DNA from: Gammaproteobacteria bacterium
GTDB lineage: Bacteria > Pseudomonadota > Gammaproteobacteria > Chromatiales > Chromatiaceae
Length of the DNA stretch: 25,347 nt
Direction: 5' to 3'
Assembly (NCBI GenBank): GCA_024644505.1
Contig: JAHEHQ010000002.1
Coordinates: forward strand, 1 to 25,347
The notes beneath the pieces are model-generated. The model was not told the DNA's origin. It did no database searches and worked only from the letters and a program-made list of their open reading frames with translations. Below, one piece after another: positions 7,002-14,640 of this stretch. Position numbers and translations under genes: made by a program. Position 1 is the first letter of the stretch; every line of letters begins with the position of its first letter.

Positions 7002-8846
7002 TCAGGAGAAGAGCAGACGCTTCAGCCATGATTTCTCGGATTTGGCCCCACCGGCGCTTTTGCCGACACTCAGCTCGGGAGACTTGGAAACGAACCCTTT
7101 AAGACATTTCGTGCAGATCTGGTCGTAGAGACCACGAGACTCATTGAGGAGCGCCTCCTTGTCCCGAACAAAGTAGTCGTCTGCGATGGCGTTGAAGGCA
7201 TCCACGATAACCTGAAAGCCCTTGAAGGTTTCCGCAATAATGAACTGGGCCGATTCGTGCTGAAGAAAACCCAGTTCCTCTATCATCATGCGCAAGGATT
7301 TTCCCTGCTGTTTTCCCGCCCCCATCATTCCCTGCAGCTTCAGTTTTAGCGCTTCGTTGAACTGCCTGAACCTCACTGCCTTTTTTTCTTCGGAGGCACT
7401 GATGCTTCGATCCACCACAATCTTGAGTTGGGCTATATTCTGTACGAGATGAAAGGTGGTGAGGTCGGAGATCAACCCCTGCATAACGGAGAAATCGATC
7501 TTTCGGTCGTCATAAGCAAGAAATTCGGAATTGGAAAATATGATCGAGTAGATCCTGATCCAACTGGTGAGCTGCTCGGGTGTTATCAGGGTCGATATCT
7601 CCAGTGCTGACCTCTCCAGCCTGTCGATCGACTTGGCTGCCGCGGCCTGTTGCTGAACATCCGAAACGGCAAACACGTCCTTGAGGCAGACCAGCTTTTC
7701 CAGGGCAAACCTCGCCCGTTCTTCATCCGTCCCACTCAGGTGCCTCACATCGTGGGCAATCCGGCGCAGGTACTCCCTGGTCGAGGCCAGTTCGTTCTCG
7801 ATCATCCTGCGGCGCAAAAGCATCTGCGCCTCTGCGCAGTGATACTCCTCGACAAAGGTTTTCGCCAGCTGGGAGCGTATCGCGGCCTGGTCCCGGTTCA
7901 CCCGGACCAGAAGCTCCTCCAGAATCCGCCTGCCCTTGGGTGCCAGATCGGTGGACCCCTGATAGGAAAGAATGCCGACAACCCTGGACAAGAGCGCCTC
8001 CCGGTCAGCCTGGGGAATCAGCTGGTTCTTGCTGAGCAGCTTGAAAAGCTTGTGGATCGCGATGTGAAGCTTTATCTGATCGGCAACGGGAGGTTCTTCG
8101 GCACTTTCCAGGTAGTGATTGAAAATTCTCGCTTTCTCGAGATCGGGATCGTCCTCGCCTTCCTGAAAGGATACGGAGTCCGCCCTGTATACCCCCAGCA
8201 GATAAGGTTTGACCGTAAGGTATTTATAATTGGTTTTGAGTCGCAGATAGAGCTGCTGGAGAATGTCGTTCAGCTCGTGGACATGCTTCGATGGCAGATG
8301 GCTGAAGGGCTGGATGGCTTCGATGACCAGCCTTCTCCCCTTTTCCATGCGAATCATTTCCCGTTTGTATTCATCTACGAGATCATTGGACAGCTTGTTG
8401 ATGTCGCCATGTTCACCCTGCTGCCGAACCCCCGCGAGGAAATCGCTGGGCATCTTGATGCTCATGTAAAAGCTGGCCAGATCTTCACCAAATCGGGTCT
8501 TCAGCTGTTCTTCTATTTCAAAATAATTTGCCTGTACCTCCAGATCACCTCTCCGCCGCACCCGGGAATTAACTTCTTTAACCAGGACCCCTACGACTTC
8601 TTCGGTCCTGGTGGTTTTGCACCGTTTTTCCCTTATCAGGCTGTGACAGAACCTGGTATATGTCTCGGTATTCCGGAAATCGTCGACAGCGTCGATGAAC
8701 GACTTGACGTTTCTGTAGCCGTAGGCGTTGCACAGCCTTTCGAACAGCATCGACATTTCCGCGGCAAAGGCATTGTCTGGCTTCAGATCTGCCTCTGCCG
8801 CGTCGGTAGTCGTTTTGGAAACCTTTGACAAGAAAAGCTCTCCCAA
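7002..8846 (-). CDS. Large helical protein of unknown function (614 aa)
   Basis: I do not recognise this protein. It has no signal peptide and no membrane segment, and it is strongly alpha-helical throughout, with many Glu, Lys, Arg and Leu residues and few Gly or Pro, so it is probably a soluble cytoplasmic helical-repeat or scaffold protein. A CxxC pair (C578, C581) lies near the end, followed by a Ser/Gly/Lys-rich linker and a basic amphipathic tail (SWLKRLLFS) that might touch membrane. The start is TTG at 8844-8846: AAAGG lies seven bases upstream, no ATG or GTG occurs before the upstream in-frame stop, and the next Met is residue 32. It diverges from archease-rtcB, and its own downstream side is the repeat region. 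Codon use is like its neighbours, so it is a real gene. Confidence 0.8.
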   Translation of the reverse strand: MGELFLSKVSKTTTDAAEADLKPDNAFAAEMSMLFERLCNAYGYRNVKSFIDAVDDFRNTETYTRFCHSLIREKRCKTTRTEEVVGVLVKEVNSRVRRRGDLEVQANYFEIEEQLKTRFGEDLASFYMSIKMPSDFLAGVRQQGEHGDINKLSNDLVDEYKREMIRMEKGRRLVIEAIQPFSHLPSKHVHELNDILQQLYLRLKTNYKYLTVKPYLLGVYRADSVSFQEGEDDPDLEKARIFNHYLESAEEPPVADQIKLHIAIHKLFKLLSKNQLIPQADREALLSRVVGILSYQGSTDLAPKGRRILEELLVRVNRDQAAIRSQLAKTFVEEYHCAEAQMLLRRRMIENELASTREYLRRIAHDVRHLSGTDEERARFALEKLVCLKDVFAVSDVQQQAAAAKSIDRLERSALEISTLITPEQLTSWIRIYSIIFSNSEFLAYDDRKIDFSVMQGLISDLTTFHLVQNIAQLKIVVDRSISASEEKKAVRFRQFNEALKLKLQGMMGAGKQQGKSLRMMIEELGFLQHESAQFIIAETFKGFQVIVDAFNAIADDYFVRDKEALLNESRGLYDQICTKCLKGFVSKSPELSVGKSAGGAKSEKSWLKRLLFS

Positions 8847-9195
8847 CTCAAAGCCTTTCGATGAAACCCAGAATCAAGCTACTCATCAAAATACGCCAGT
8901 ACATTGCAACCATCTGATTTTACTCGGCATATTTAATGCCGCGTCGAAATTGTCCATCTCTGCAAAAAGGGCGGCAACCCAGATACCTTTCCGCACTCAA
9001 CCGGTATCATCATTTATCGGGCCAACAGGCCATAACTTGACCCTAGCCCCCAAAGATAATTCCCGGTTATCAGATACCTGTCACAGAACCGGGTTCTCAG
9101 CCGGTCAAGGGGGGCGAGGGTGGCCTGCAGAAATTAAAGCTATTATTCCAACAGCAACTACTATTCCAATAGCAACTGCGTATAGGGATCCCGCG
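8847..9195. promoter_or_regulatory. Divergent intergenic region upstream of archease-rtcB, with dyads and a tandem repeat
   Basis: This 349-bp space must hold promoters for the unknown 614-residue gene (minus) and for archease-rtcB (plus). It contains a perfect 6-bp dyad CGGCAT/ATGCCG (8925-8941), a 7-bp dyad CCCGGTT/AACCGGG with an 18-bp gap (9062-9093), and a tandem 18-bp repeat at 9144-9179. I found no convincing sigma-54 (GG-N10-GC) or sigma-70 promoter, although rtc genes in E. coli use sigma-54 with RtcR. Confidence 0.4.
9144..9179 (+). repeat. Tandem 18-bp direct repeat before the archease gene
   Basis: Two adjacent units, 9144-9161 and 9162-9179, match at 16 of 18 bases (consensus TATTCCAAyAGCAACTrC). 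The second ends 16 bp before the archease ATG, so the pair probably lies in the leader. It could be a regulator site or a chance duplication. Confidence 0.6.
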
Positions 9196-9609
9196 ATGTG
9201 GGAGCACTTCCACCACGAGGCAGATATCGGTATTCGCGGAAGGGGCGCGACCCTGGAGTCTGCCTTCGAGCAGGGGGCTGTGGGGTTGACGGCGGTAATT
9301 ACCAATCCTGATTCCGTGAAACCGGGGCAACAGATACGGATCCGTTGCAGCGCTCCGGACCTGGAACTGCTTTTTGCCGACTGGCTGAATGCGCTGATCT
9401 TCGAGATGTCTTCCCGCCGTATGTTGTTCAGCCGCTTCCAGGTCGAAATCCAGGGTAACGAACTCATTGCCGTCGCCTGGGGGGAGCCGGTTGACCGTGC
9501 GCGTCATCAGCCGGCGGTGGAAGTAAAGGGGGCCACATACACGGCACTGTCCGTGGGGCCAGTCGATGGGGGCCGCAGCTGGCAGGCCCAGGCAGTGGTG
9601 GACGTCTGA
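9196..9609 (+). CDS. Archease, RtcB cofactor
   Basis: Archease is a small protein that speeds RtcB guanylylation and allows multiple turnover of the RNA ligase. The protein has 137 residues, typical for the family. It opens with the conserved FHHEADIGIRGRG motif, whose Asp is the metal-binding catalytic residue. It continues with ATLESAFEQGAVGLTAVIT, DLELLFADWLNALIFEMSSRRMLF and a C-terminal VEVKGATYTALSV strand. The frame is open further upstream (to 8728), but that part has no homology and includes the tandem repeat, so I place the start at the ATG at 9196, which follows AGGG. rtcB begins three bases after its stop, so the two are co-transcribed. Confidence 0.94.
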   Translation: MWEHFHHEADIGIRGRGATLESAFEQGAVGLTAVITNPDSVKPGQQIRIRCSAPDLELLFADWLNALIFEMSSRRMLFSRFQVEIQGNELIAVAWGEPVDRARHQPAVEVKGATYTALSVGPVDGGRSWQAQAVVDV

Positions 9610-9612
9610 ACC

Positions 9613-11043
9613 ATGATTTCAGTCAAACCCGTCCGGCGATCCGAAACCGAGTGGGAGATTCCCCCATCCGGCAACATGCAGGTCCCGGTGATTATTTATG
9701 CCACGGAAAGGCTCATCAACGACATGGACCGCAAGGTCTTCGAGCAGGCAACCAACGTGGCTGCCCTGCCGGGGATAGTCAAGGCTTCCTACGCCATGCC
9801 TGATGCCCACTGGGGATACGGGTTTCCCATCGGCGGTGTCGCCGCATTTGATGCCGACCGGGGCGGTGTCGTCTCTGCAGGGGGCGTCGGGTTCGACATC
9901 TCCTGCGGCGTGCGCACCCTGATCACGGGCATCGATCGCCAGGCACTGGAGCCTCTCAAAGAGCGACTGGCCGATGAACTCTTTCACACCATTCCCGCCG
10001 GTCTCGGCAGGACCGGAGACATCCGGCTCAATACCAAAGAGATGAAGGCGATGCTGGCCGGTGGCGCGCAATGGGCCGTTGCACAGGGCTATGGAAGGCA
10101 TGAGGACCTTCAACGCATCGAATCCGAGGGGTGTATGGAGGATGCAGTGCCCTCGGCCGTTTCGGACCGTGCCAAACTGCGTCAACGCGATGAGATGGGG
10201 ACTCTGGGCTCGGGCAACCACTACCTGGAGGTCCAGGAGGTCCAGGAGCTGTTCGATCAAGAAGTCGGGGAGACTTTCGGCATTGCCCCGGGGGATGTAC
10301 TGGTGAGTATTCACTGCGGCTCCCGGGGCCTCGGGCACCAGATAGGTACCGAGTTCCTGAAAAAGATGGTGCTCTCAGCAGGGCAGCACGGGATCCGGCT
10401 TCCCGACAGGGAACTCGCCTGTGCGCCCATCGACTCCAATATCGGGCAGGCCTACCTGGGCGCCATGCGGGCCGGGATTAACTGCGCACTGGCCAACCGC
10501 CAGATCCTGACCCATCTGGCAAGACGGGCCTTTTCCCGGGTATTTCCGGAAGCGGATCTGCGCCTGCTCTACGATGTCTCCCACAACACCTGCAAGGTGG
10601 AGGAACACCTGGTTGAAGGCAAGCCCCGTCGCCTGTATGTGCACAGAAAGGGGGCAACCCGCGCCTTCGGGCCGGGGCATCGGGACCTCCCGGAGGACCT
10701 GAAGGCGACGGGTCAGCCGGTCCTGATCGGCGGTTCCATGGGCACTTCCTCCTATATTCTCACCGGTACCCGGGAGTCCGAGGAGCGCTCTTTTGGTTCG
10801 GCCTGTCACGGGGCCGGCCGGGCCATGAGCCGCAATGCCGCGAAACGCCAATGGCAGGGACGCCAGGTGATCGATGCATTGGCGAAACGAGGCATACTGA
10901 TTCGCAGCCCCTCGCTGCGCGGCGTGGCGGAAGAAGCCCCAGGGGCCTACAAGGAAGTATCGGAAGTGGTGGATGCCGCTGATCATGCGGGGCTTTCACG
11001 CAAGGTCGCCCGGCTGGGACCCGTGGTTTGTATAAAAGGGTGA
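9613..11043 (+). CDS. rtcB: RNA-splicing ligase RtcB
   Basis: RtcB joins 2',3'-cyclic-phosphate or 3'-phosphate RNA ends to 5'-OH ends, using GTP and Mn2+. It acts in tRNA or damaged-RNA repair. The protein has 476 residues, full length. The metal and catalytic residues are all in place: Asp95 and Cys98 in GVGFDISCGVR, His203 in GSGNHYLEV, His234 in SIHCGSRG, His324 in DVSHNTC, and the guanylylated His399 in SACHGAGRAMSR. GSMGTSSYILTG forms part of the GTP pocket. It lies three bases after archease, so the pair forms a compact RNA-repair operon. I saw no rtcA or rtcR next to it in this window. Confidence 0.97.
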   Translation: MISVKPVRRSETEWEIPPSGNMQVPVIIYATERLINDMDRKVFEQATNVAALPGIVKASYAMPDAHWGYGFPIGGVAAFDADRGGVVSAGGVGFDISCGVRTLITGIDRQALEPLKERLADELFHTIPAGLGRTGDIRLNTKEMKAMLAGGAQWAVAQGYGRHEDLQRIESEGCMEDAVPSAVSDRAKLRQRDEMGTLGSGNHYLEVQEVQELFDQEVGETFGIAPGDVLVSIHCGSRGLGHQIGTEFLKKMVLSAGQHGIRLPDRELACAPIDSNIGQAYLGAMRAGINCALANRQILTHLARRAFSRVFPEADLRLLYDVSHNTCKVEEHLVEGKPRRLYVHRKGATRAFGPGHRDLPEDLKATGQPVLIGGSMGTSSYILTGTRESEERSFGSACHGAGRAMSRNAAKRQWQGRQVIDALAKRGILIRSPSLRGVAEEAPGAYKEVSEVVDAADHAGLSRKVARLGPVVCIKG

Positions 11044-11068
11044 GACCCGACCGTTTGTGCGGGTCGAA

Positions 11069-11141
11069 TTGGTCGAATGAATTCGACCCTACATCCGGCT
11101 CGTCAAGTTGTAGGGCCGAACTCATTCGGCCAAAAGCGGTT
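11069..11141. repeat. Dispersed palindromic repeat, copy A
   Basis: Two 24-bp arms (11069-11092 and 11110-11133) are reverse complements at 21 of 24 positions. The left arm is itself a perfect dyad, GGTCGAAT-GA-ATTCGACC. The unit ends with AGCGGTT (11135-11141). A second copy with the same plan lies at 22280-22347. It sits just after the rtcB stop and may end transcription, though there is no T-tract. Confidence 0.85.
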
Positions 11142-11180
11142 GCCATTGGAGATAAGGAGGTCAACCCTCCCCTTAAACAT

Positions 11181-11203
11181 TGTTCAAATGAATGCGACCC
11201 TAA
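11181..11203 (+). repeat. Degenerate half-copy of the dispersed repeat
   Basis: This stretch keeps AATGAATGCGACCCTA, close to the repeat half AATGAATTCGACCCTAC, but has no opposing arm. It is probably a decayed remnant beside copy A. Confidence 0.45.
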
Positions 11204-11298
11204 AGTTCTGCCGACGGATTGAATGCGTTTGGATCGAAAATGTTGGTTTACCCACTCATCCCCGGGCGGGGCACAAGTAAGTAACACAGGGGTAAAGT

Positions 11299-11372
11299 TG
11301 GAGCGGGTGATGGGAATCGAACCCACGCTATTAGCTTGGGAAGCTAAAGTTCTACCATTGAACTACACCCGC
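11299..11372 (-). tRNA. tRNA-Gly (anticodon CCC)
   Basis: On the minus strand a 74-nt cloverleaf starts GCGGGTGTAGTTCAATGGTA and ends with encoded CCA (11299-11301). The anticodon stem-loop TTAGC-TTCCCAA-GCTAA gives anticodon CCC. The T-loop is GGTTCGATTCC. It resembles E. coli glyU closely. Confidence 0.96.
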
Positions 11373-11502
11373 CTTGACTTGACCGCACGGCTTGTTCAGC
11401 CTTTGGAACTGTTACATCCCTGTAGCCGCGTTCCAGCCCGGACATCCTGTCCGGTCGTTCACCGGACTTCCTTTGTCCGCTGGACAAAGGCTTCCGGCTC
11501 AC
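11373..11502 (-). repeat. Hairpin-rich 130-bp insert between tRNA-Gly and a copy of its 5' end
   Basis: The segment is flanked by an 18-bp direct repeat made of the first 18 bases of the tRNA. Inside it are a perfect 9-bp stem CCTTTGTCC/GGACAAAGG (11470-11490), a 7-bp stem CCGGACA/TGTCCGG (11438-11454) and an alternative 7-bp stem GTCCGGT/ACCGGAC (11449-11467) that competes with the previous one. It resembles palindromic intergenic repeat elements. Confidence 0.6.
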
Positions 11503-11520
11503 CCATTGAACTACACCCGC
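11503..11520 (-). pseudogene. Duplicated 5' fragment of tRNA-Gly (18 nt)
   Basis: These 18 bases are identical to the first 18 bases of tRNA-Gly (11355-11372) in the same orientation, then the sequence diverges. The fragment lies one base after a TATAAT hexamer, so the promoter now sits before the fragment rather than directly before the intact gene. Confidence 0.75.
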
Positions 11521-11521
11521 G

Positions 11522-11549
11522 ATTATAGAGCGCCGATTTTATGCGGCAA
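11522..11549 (-). promoter_or_regulatory. Sigma-70 promoter upstream of tRNA-Gly
   Basis: The minus strand has TTGCCG (11544-11549), a 16-nt spacer and a perfect TATAAT (11522-11527). Transcription would begin near 11515, inside the duplicated fragment, and cross the insert before reaching the intact tRNA about 145 bases downstream. Confidence 0.65.
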
Positions 11550-11569
11550 CTTATTCTGGCGCAAGCCGA

Positions 11570-13408
11570 TTAGCGGTGATCTCCCCCAGCCGGTCCGCGA
11601 CTGTACATGGCCCCTATCTGCTCAGCATAACGCTCCATCACCTGGGGTCGCTTGACCTTGAGGGTCGGTGTCAGCAGGCCGCTGTCCACCGTCCAGGGTT
11701 CCAGAAGCAGGCTCACCCGGCGGATCTTGGCGAACCCCGGAAAATCCTTTAGTGCGTGCTTCAGGCGTCCGAGGACCAGGGTATGCAGTTTCGGGCTCGC
11801 AAGGCTTTCCGGGCTCATCGGGTCCAGACCGTTGTCCTGGGCGAAGCCGGGCCAACGGTCGGCATTCAGAACCACCATGGCACTCAGATACGCCTGACCC
11901 TCACCCACCACCATCACCTGTTCGAACAGGGGGTCGAGCAGAATGGCCAGTTCCATGTCTCCGGGGGGGACCTTTTCTCCGTTGGATAGGACCAGTATGT
12001 CTTTGATCCGCCCGGTGATGTAGATGTGACCGCGCTCGATACGCGCCTGATCGCCCGTGTGCAGCCAGCCATCCGAATCGATCATCTGAGTGGTGGCCGC
12101 ATGGTTGTTCCAGTAGCCCATCATCACGCCGGGGCTCTTGACCAGAAGTTCGTCATTTTCACCGATTTTCACCTCGATACCGCGCAGCGGCAGGCCGACG
12201 CTGGAGGGTTCATTGTCTTCCAGGGTGTTGACGCTGATGACCGGACTGGTTTCCGTGAGGCCGTAGCCCTGGATGATGGGGATGTCCAGCCCGATGAAAA
12301 CCTTGGCGATTTCCGGCGACAGAGGCGCCCCGCCACTCACGGCTATCCTCAATCGCCCACCCAGCTTCGAGCTGATCTTGGATGCCACCAGCTTCCGCAA
12401 CAGCGGCCACAGCATCAGGGAGGGACGCCAGCCCCGCCGATGCTGCTGCCACAGAAAACGCCGCCAGCCTACACTGATCGCCGTCTCGAAAAGTAGCCGT
12501 GCGAAGGCTGACTTCGCCGCCATCTGCTCGTTCAACCGCCCATAGACCCGCTCGAAGATCCGGGGGACGGCGATCAGGGCGGTGGGACGAATCACTTCCA
12601 GGTCCTGGGCCAGTTGCCCGATGGAGCGGGCATAGGCCACGGTGGAGCCGGTCATGACGGGGAGGTAGTATCCCGCCGTCCTCTCCAGGGTGTGGGACAG
12701 GGGCAGAAAAGAGAGGAAAACATCCTCCCGGTAGCAGTCGATGACCGTCAGTGCCGCATGGGCCACCGAGAGCATGTTGTAGTGGCTCAGCATCACGCCC
12801 TTAGGTCTGCCCGTGGTGCCGGAGGTGTAGACGATGGAGGCCAGGGTGTGCGGATCACCGTTTCGCCTGTGGGGTTCGGCGCTCCCGGCGGGCAGCCAGT
12901 CATCCACCTGCCTCAACCTGGGATCGGAGCCGGCGAGGGACTGGGTATCCGGACCGGGATCATTGATCAGCACCCGCAGCAGGGTATCGTTACCCTGTAT
13001 CGCGGGGGCCAGCCGTTTCCAGCGGCCGGCATCCTGCACCAGAAGCAGTTTGACCGCCGCATCCTTGAGAATGTAGTCGACGTTGTCGGGGCGGTCGTCG
13101 GTGTAGAGCGGCACCACCACCAGGCCGAGTCCCAGGCAGGCCTGATCGAATATCACCCACTCGGGGCAGTTGCGCAACACCAGTGCCACGCGATCCCCGG
13201 GATGGAGATCCTCTTCACTGAGGGCCTTCTGCCAACGCGCCACCTCGGTCGCCATCCAGCTCCAGGTGTAGTCCTGCCATACCTTGGCAGCGCGATCGTA
13301 GCTCCGATAAGCCACGCTGTCGCCGGATCGAAGCACCCTCTGCAGGAAGAGGCCGTCTAGGGTCCCGGCACTCTCGACGGAGATGAGATCTTCTGTCCAC
13401 TGGCCCAC
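11570..13408 (-). CDS. Long-chain acyl-CoA synthetase (FadD15-like AMP-dependent ligase)
   Basis: This enzyme activates fatty acids to acyl-CoA through an acyl-adenylate. The protein has 612 residues, as in the FadD15/ACSL-type long-chain group, which is longer than the usual ~560-residue FadD. The P-loop YTSGTTGRPKG (194-204), the FLPLSHTLERTAGYY motif, AVPRIFERVY, IIQGYGLTETSPVIS and GWLHTGDQARIERGHIYITGRIKDILVLSNGEKVPP (adenylation hinge) are all seen. The catalytic Lys region near the C-terminus (FAKIRRVSLL ... LTPTLKVKRP) is intact. It starts with GTG (13406-13408) after AAGGGG. It stands alone, facing away from thiS. The substrate chain length cannot be read from the sequence. Confidence 0.93.
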   Translation of the reverse strand: MGQWTEDLISVESAGTLDGLFLQRVLRSGDSVAYRSYDRAAKVWQDYTWSWMATEVARWQKALSEEDLHPGDRVALVLRNCPEWVIFDQACLGLGLVVVPLYTDDRPDNVDYILKDAAVKLLLVQDAGRWKRLAPAIQGNDTLLRVLINDPGPDTQSLAGSDPRLRQVDDWLPAGSAEPHRRNGDPHTLASIVYTSGTTGRPKGVMLSHYNMLSVAHAALTVIDCYREDVFLSFLPLSHTLERTAGYYLPVMTGSTVAYARSIGQLAQDLEVIRPTALIAVPRIFERVYGRLNEQMAAKSAFARLLFETAISVGWRRFLWQQHRRGWRPSLMLWPLLRKLVASKISSKLGGRLRIAVSGGAPLSPEIAKVFIGLDIPIIQGYGLTETSPVISVNTLEDNEPSSVGLPLRGIEVKIGENDELLVKSPGVMMGYWNNHAATTQMIDSDGWLHTGDQARIERGHIYITGRIKDILVLSNGEKVPPGDMELAILLDPLFEQVMVVGEGQAYLSAMVVLNADRWPGFAQDNGLDPMSPESLASPKLHTLVLGRLKHALKDFPGFAKIRRVSLLLEPWTVDSGLLTPTLKVKRPQVMERYAEQIGAMYSRGPAGGDHR

Positions 13409-13459
13409 GGCTGTTATCCCCTTTGCATCCCGATGGACGCCAGTTTAGTGTAGTATTCT

Positions 13460-13474
13460 CGGGATTACATCCCG
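13460..13474. promoter_or_regulatory. Short hairpin/dyad upstream of thiS
   Basis: A perfect 6-bp dyad CGGGAT-TAC-ATCCCG lies 43 bp before the thiS start, between the divergent fadD-like and thiS genes. It could be an operator. It does not resemble a TPP riboswitch. Confidence 0.3.
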
Positions 13475-13517
13475 GGGAGACCAACTCGCTAGTTCTTGAA
13501 ATCATCGGACAGCAGGC

Positions 13518-13721
13518 ATGATTCGAATTCAGATCAACAGTGAAGACCGGCAGATCCCGGAAGGCACCAGCATGGCGCAGCTGATCCGGATGCTGGATCT
13601 CGGCGACCGGCGCATCGCTGTTGAAGTCAACGAGGAACTGGTGCCCCGCAGTACCTTCGAAGGCCATCTTCTGACTGACAAAGACAGAGTGGAGATTATC
13701 CAGGCCATCGGGGGCGGATGA
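13518..13721 (+). CDS. thiS: Sulfur-carrier protein ThiS
   Basis: ThiS is a ubiquitin-like carrier (67 residues) that brings sulfur, as a C-terminal thiocarboxylate, to thiazole synthesis for thiamine. The protein shows the beta-grasp pattern (IRIQINSEDRQIPEGTS, VAVEVNEELVPR-like core) and ends exactly in the required Gly-Gly within EIIQAIGGG. thiG follows 48 bp downstream and uses this carrier. ThiF and ThiH are not in the window. Confidence 0.96.
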   Translation: MIRIQINSEDRQIPEGTSMAQLIRMLDLGDRRIAVEVNEELVPRSTFEGHLLTDKDRVEIIQAIGGG

Positions 13722-13769
13722 TGCGGACCTTTATCAACCATAAACGCTTCGAGCAAACAGACAACTATC

Positions 13770-14561
13770 ATGTCCGGCAATACTAAAGATACTTTCAACG
13801 TCGGCGGTCAGGATTATCATTCCCGGCTGCTGGTGGGCACGGGTAAATACAAGGATCTGGAAGAGACGCGCCTGGCCATCGAAGCCAGCGGCGCAGAGAT
13901 CGTCACCATCGCCATCCGACGCACGAATATCGGTCAGAACCGCAACGAACCCAATATCCTGGAGGTCCTGCCTCCGGAACGCTACACCATCCTGCCAAAC
14001 ACCGCCGGTTGTTACGACGTGGACACCGCCGTTCGCACCTGCAGGCTGGCCAGGGAACTCCTGGACGGCCACAACCTGGTAAAACTGGAAGTGTTGGGAG
14101 ACGAAAGAACCCTGTTTCCGGATACCATCGCAACCCTGAAGGCCGCCGAGATACTGGTGAAGGACGGTTTCGATGTCATGGTCTACACCAGCGATGACCC
14201 GATTATTGCCCGGGAACTGGAGCAGATCGGCTGCGTGGCGGTGATGCCCCTGGCCGCACCCATCGGTTCCGGCCTGGGCATTCGAAACAAGCTCAATCTG
14301 CTGACCATCGTCGAGAATGCCGGCGTCCCCATCCTGGTGGACGCGGGCGTGGGAACCGCCTCCGATGCCTCCGTCGCCATGGAACTGGGGTGTGACGGGG
14401 TGCTCATGAACACGGCAATCGCCGCGGCAAAAGACCCCATACTGATGGCTTCGGCCATGAGAAAGGCGGTGGAGGCAGGCCGTGAGGCCTATCTTGCCGG
14501 TCGCATGCCGGCCAAGCGCTTCGCCTCCGCTTCGTCGCCGGTTGACGGTCTGTTTTTCTAA
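13770..14561 (+). CDS. thiG: Thiazole synthase ThiG
   Basis: ThiG makes the thiazole phosphate of thiamine from deoxyxylulose phosphate, dehydroglycine and ThiS thiocarboxylate. The protein has 263 residues and a TIM-barrel sequence with the Schiff-base lysine (K105 in LVKLEVLGD). The conserved segments SRLLVGTGKY, ILPNTAGCY, VMPLAAPIGSGLGI and LVDAGVGTASDASVAMELGCDGVLMNTAIA are all present. A minor difference is IAIRRTNI where many homologs have a VAVRR sequence. It belongs to a thiS-thiG-trmB run common in gammaproteobacteria. The ribosome site is weak, so translation may depend on coupling. Confidence 0.97.
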   Translation: MSGNTKDTFNVGGQDYHSRLLVGTGKYKDLEETRLAIEASGAEIVTIAIRRTNIGQNRNEPNILEVLPPERYTILPNTAGCYDVDTAVRTCRLARELLDGHNLVKLEVLGDERTLFPDTIATLKAAEILVKDGFDVMVYTSDDPIIARELEQIGCVAVMPLAAPIGSGLGIRNKLNLLTIVENAGVPILVDAGVGTASDASVAMELGCDGVLMNTAIAAAKDPILMASAMRKAVEAGREAYLAGRMPAKRFASASSPVDGLFF

Positions 14562-14640
14562 CGGCAAGGTTACGCGGACCCGGGCCGAAGGCCAAGCCGC
14601 CGTCGGGCGGATAACAACGGTTCGGTAACTTTTACCCGGC

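Noticed and set aside
8728..9195. In-frame upstream extension of the archease gene
   Set aside because: The extra residues have no archease similarity, overlap the divergent gene's start and include the tandem repeat; 137 residues from 9196 is the normal family length.
8847..9195. Sigma-54 promoter for archease-rtcB
   Set aside because: Expected from E. coli rtc regulation, but no GG-N10-GC core with suitable flanks could be found on the plus strand.
13409..13517. Possible TPP riboswitch upstream of thiS
   Set aside because: The conserved TPP-binding segments (CUGAGA and the ACCUGA-type region) are absent; only a short hairpin is present.
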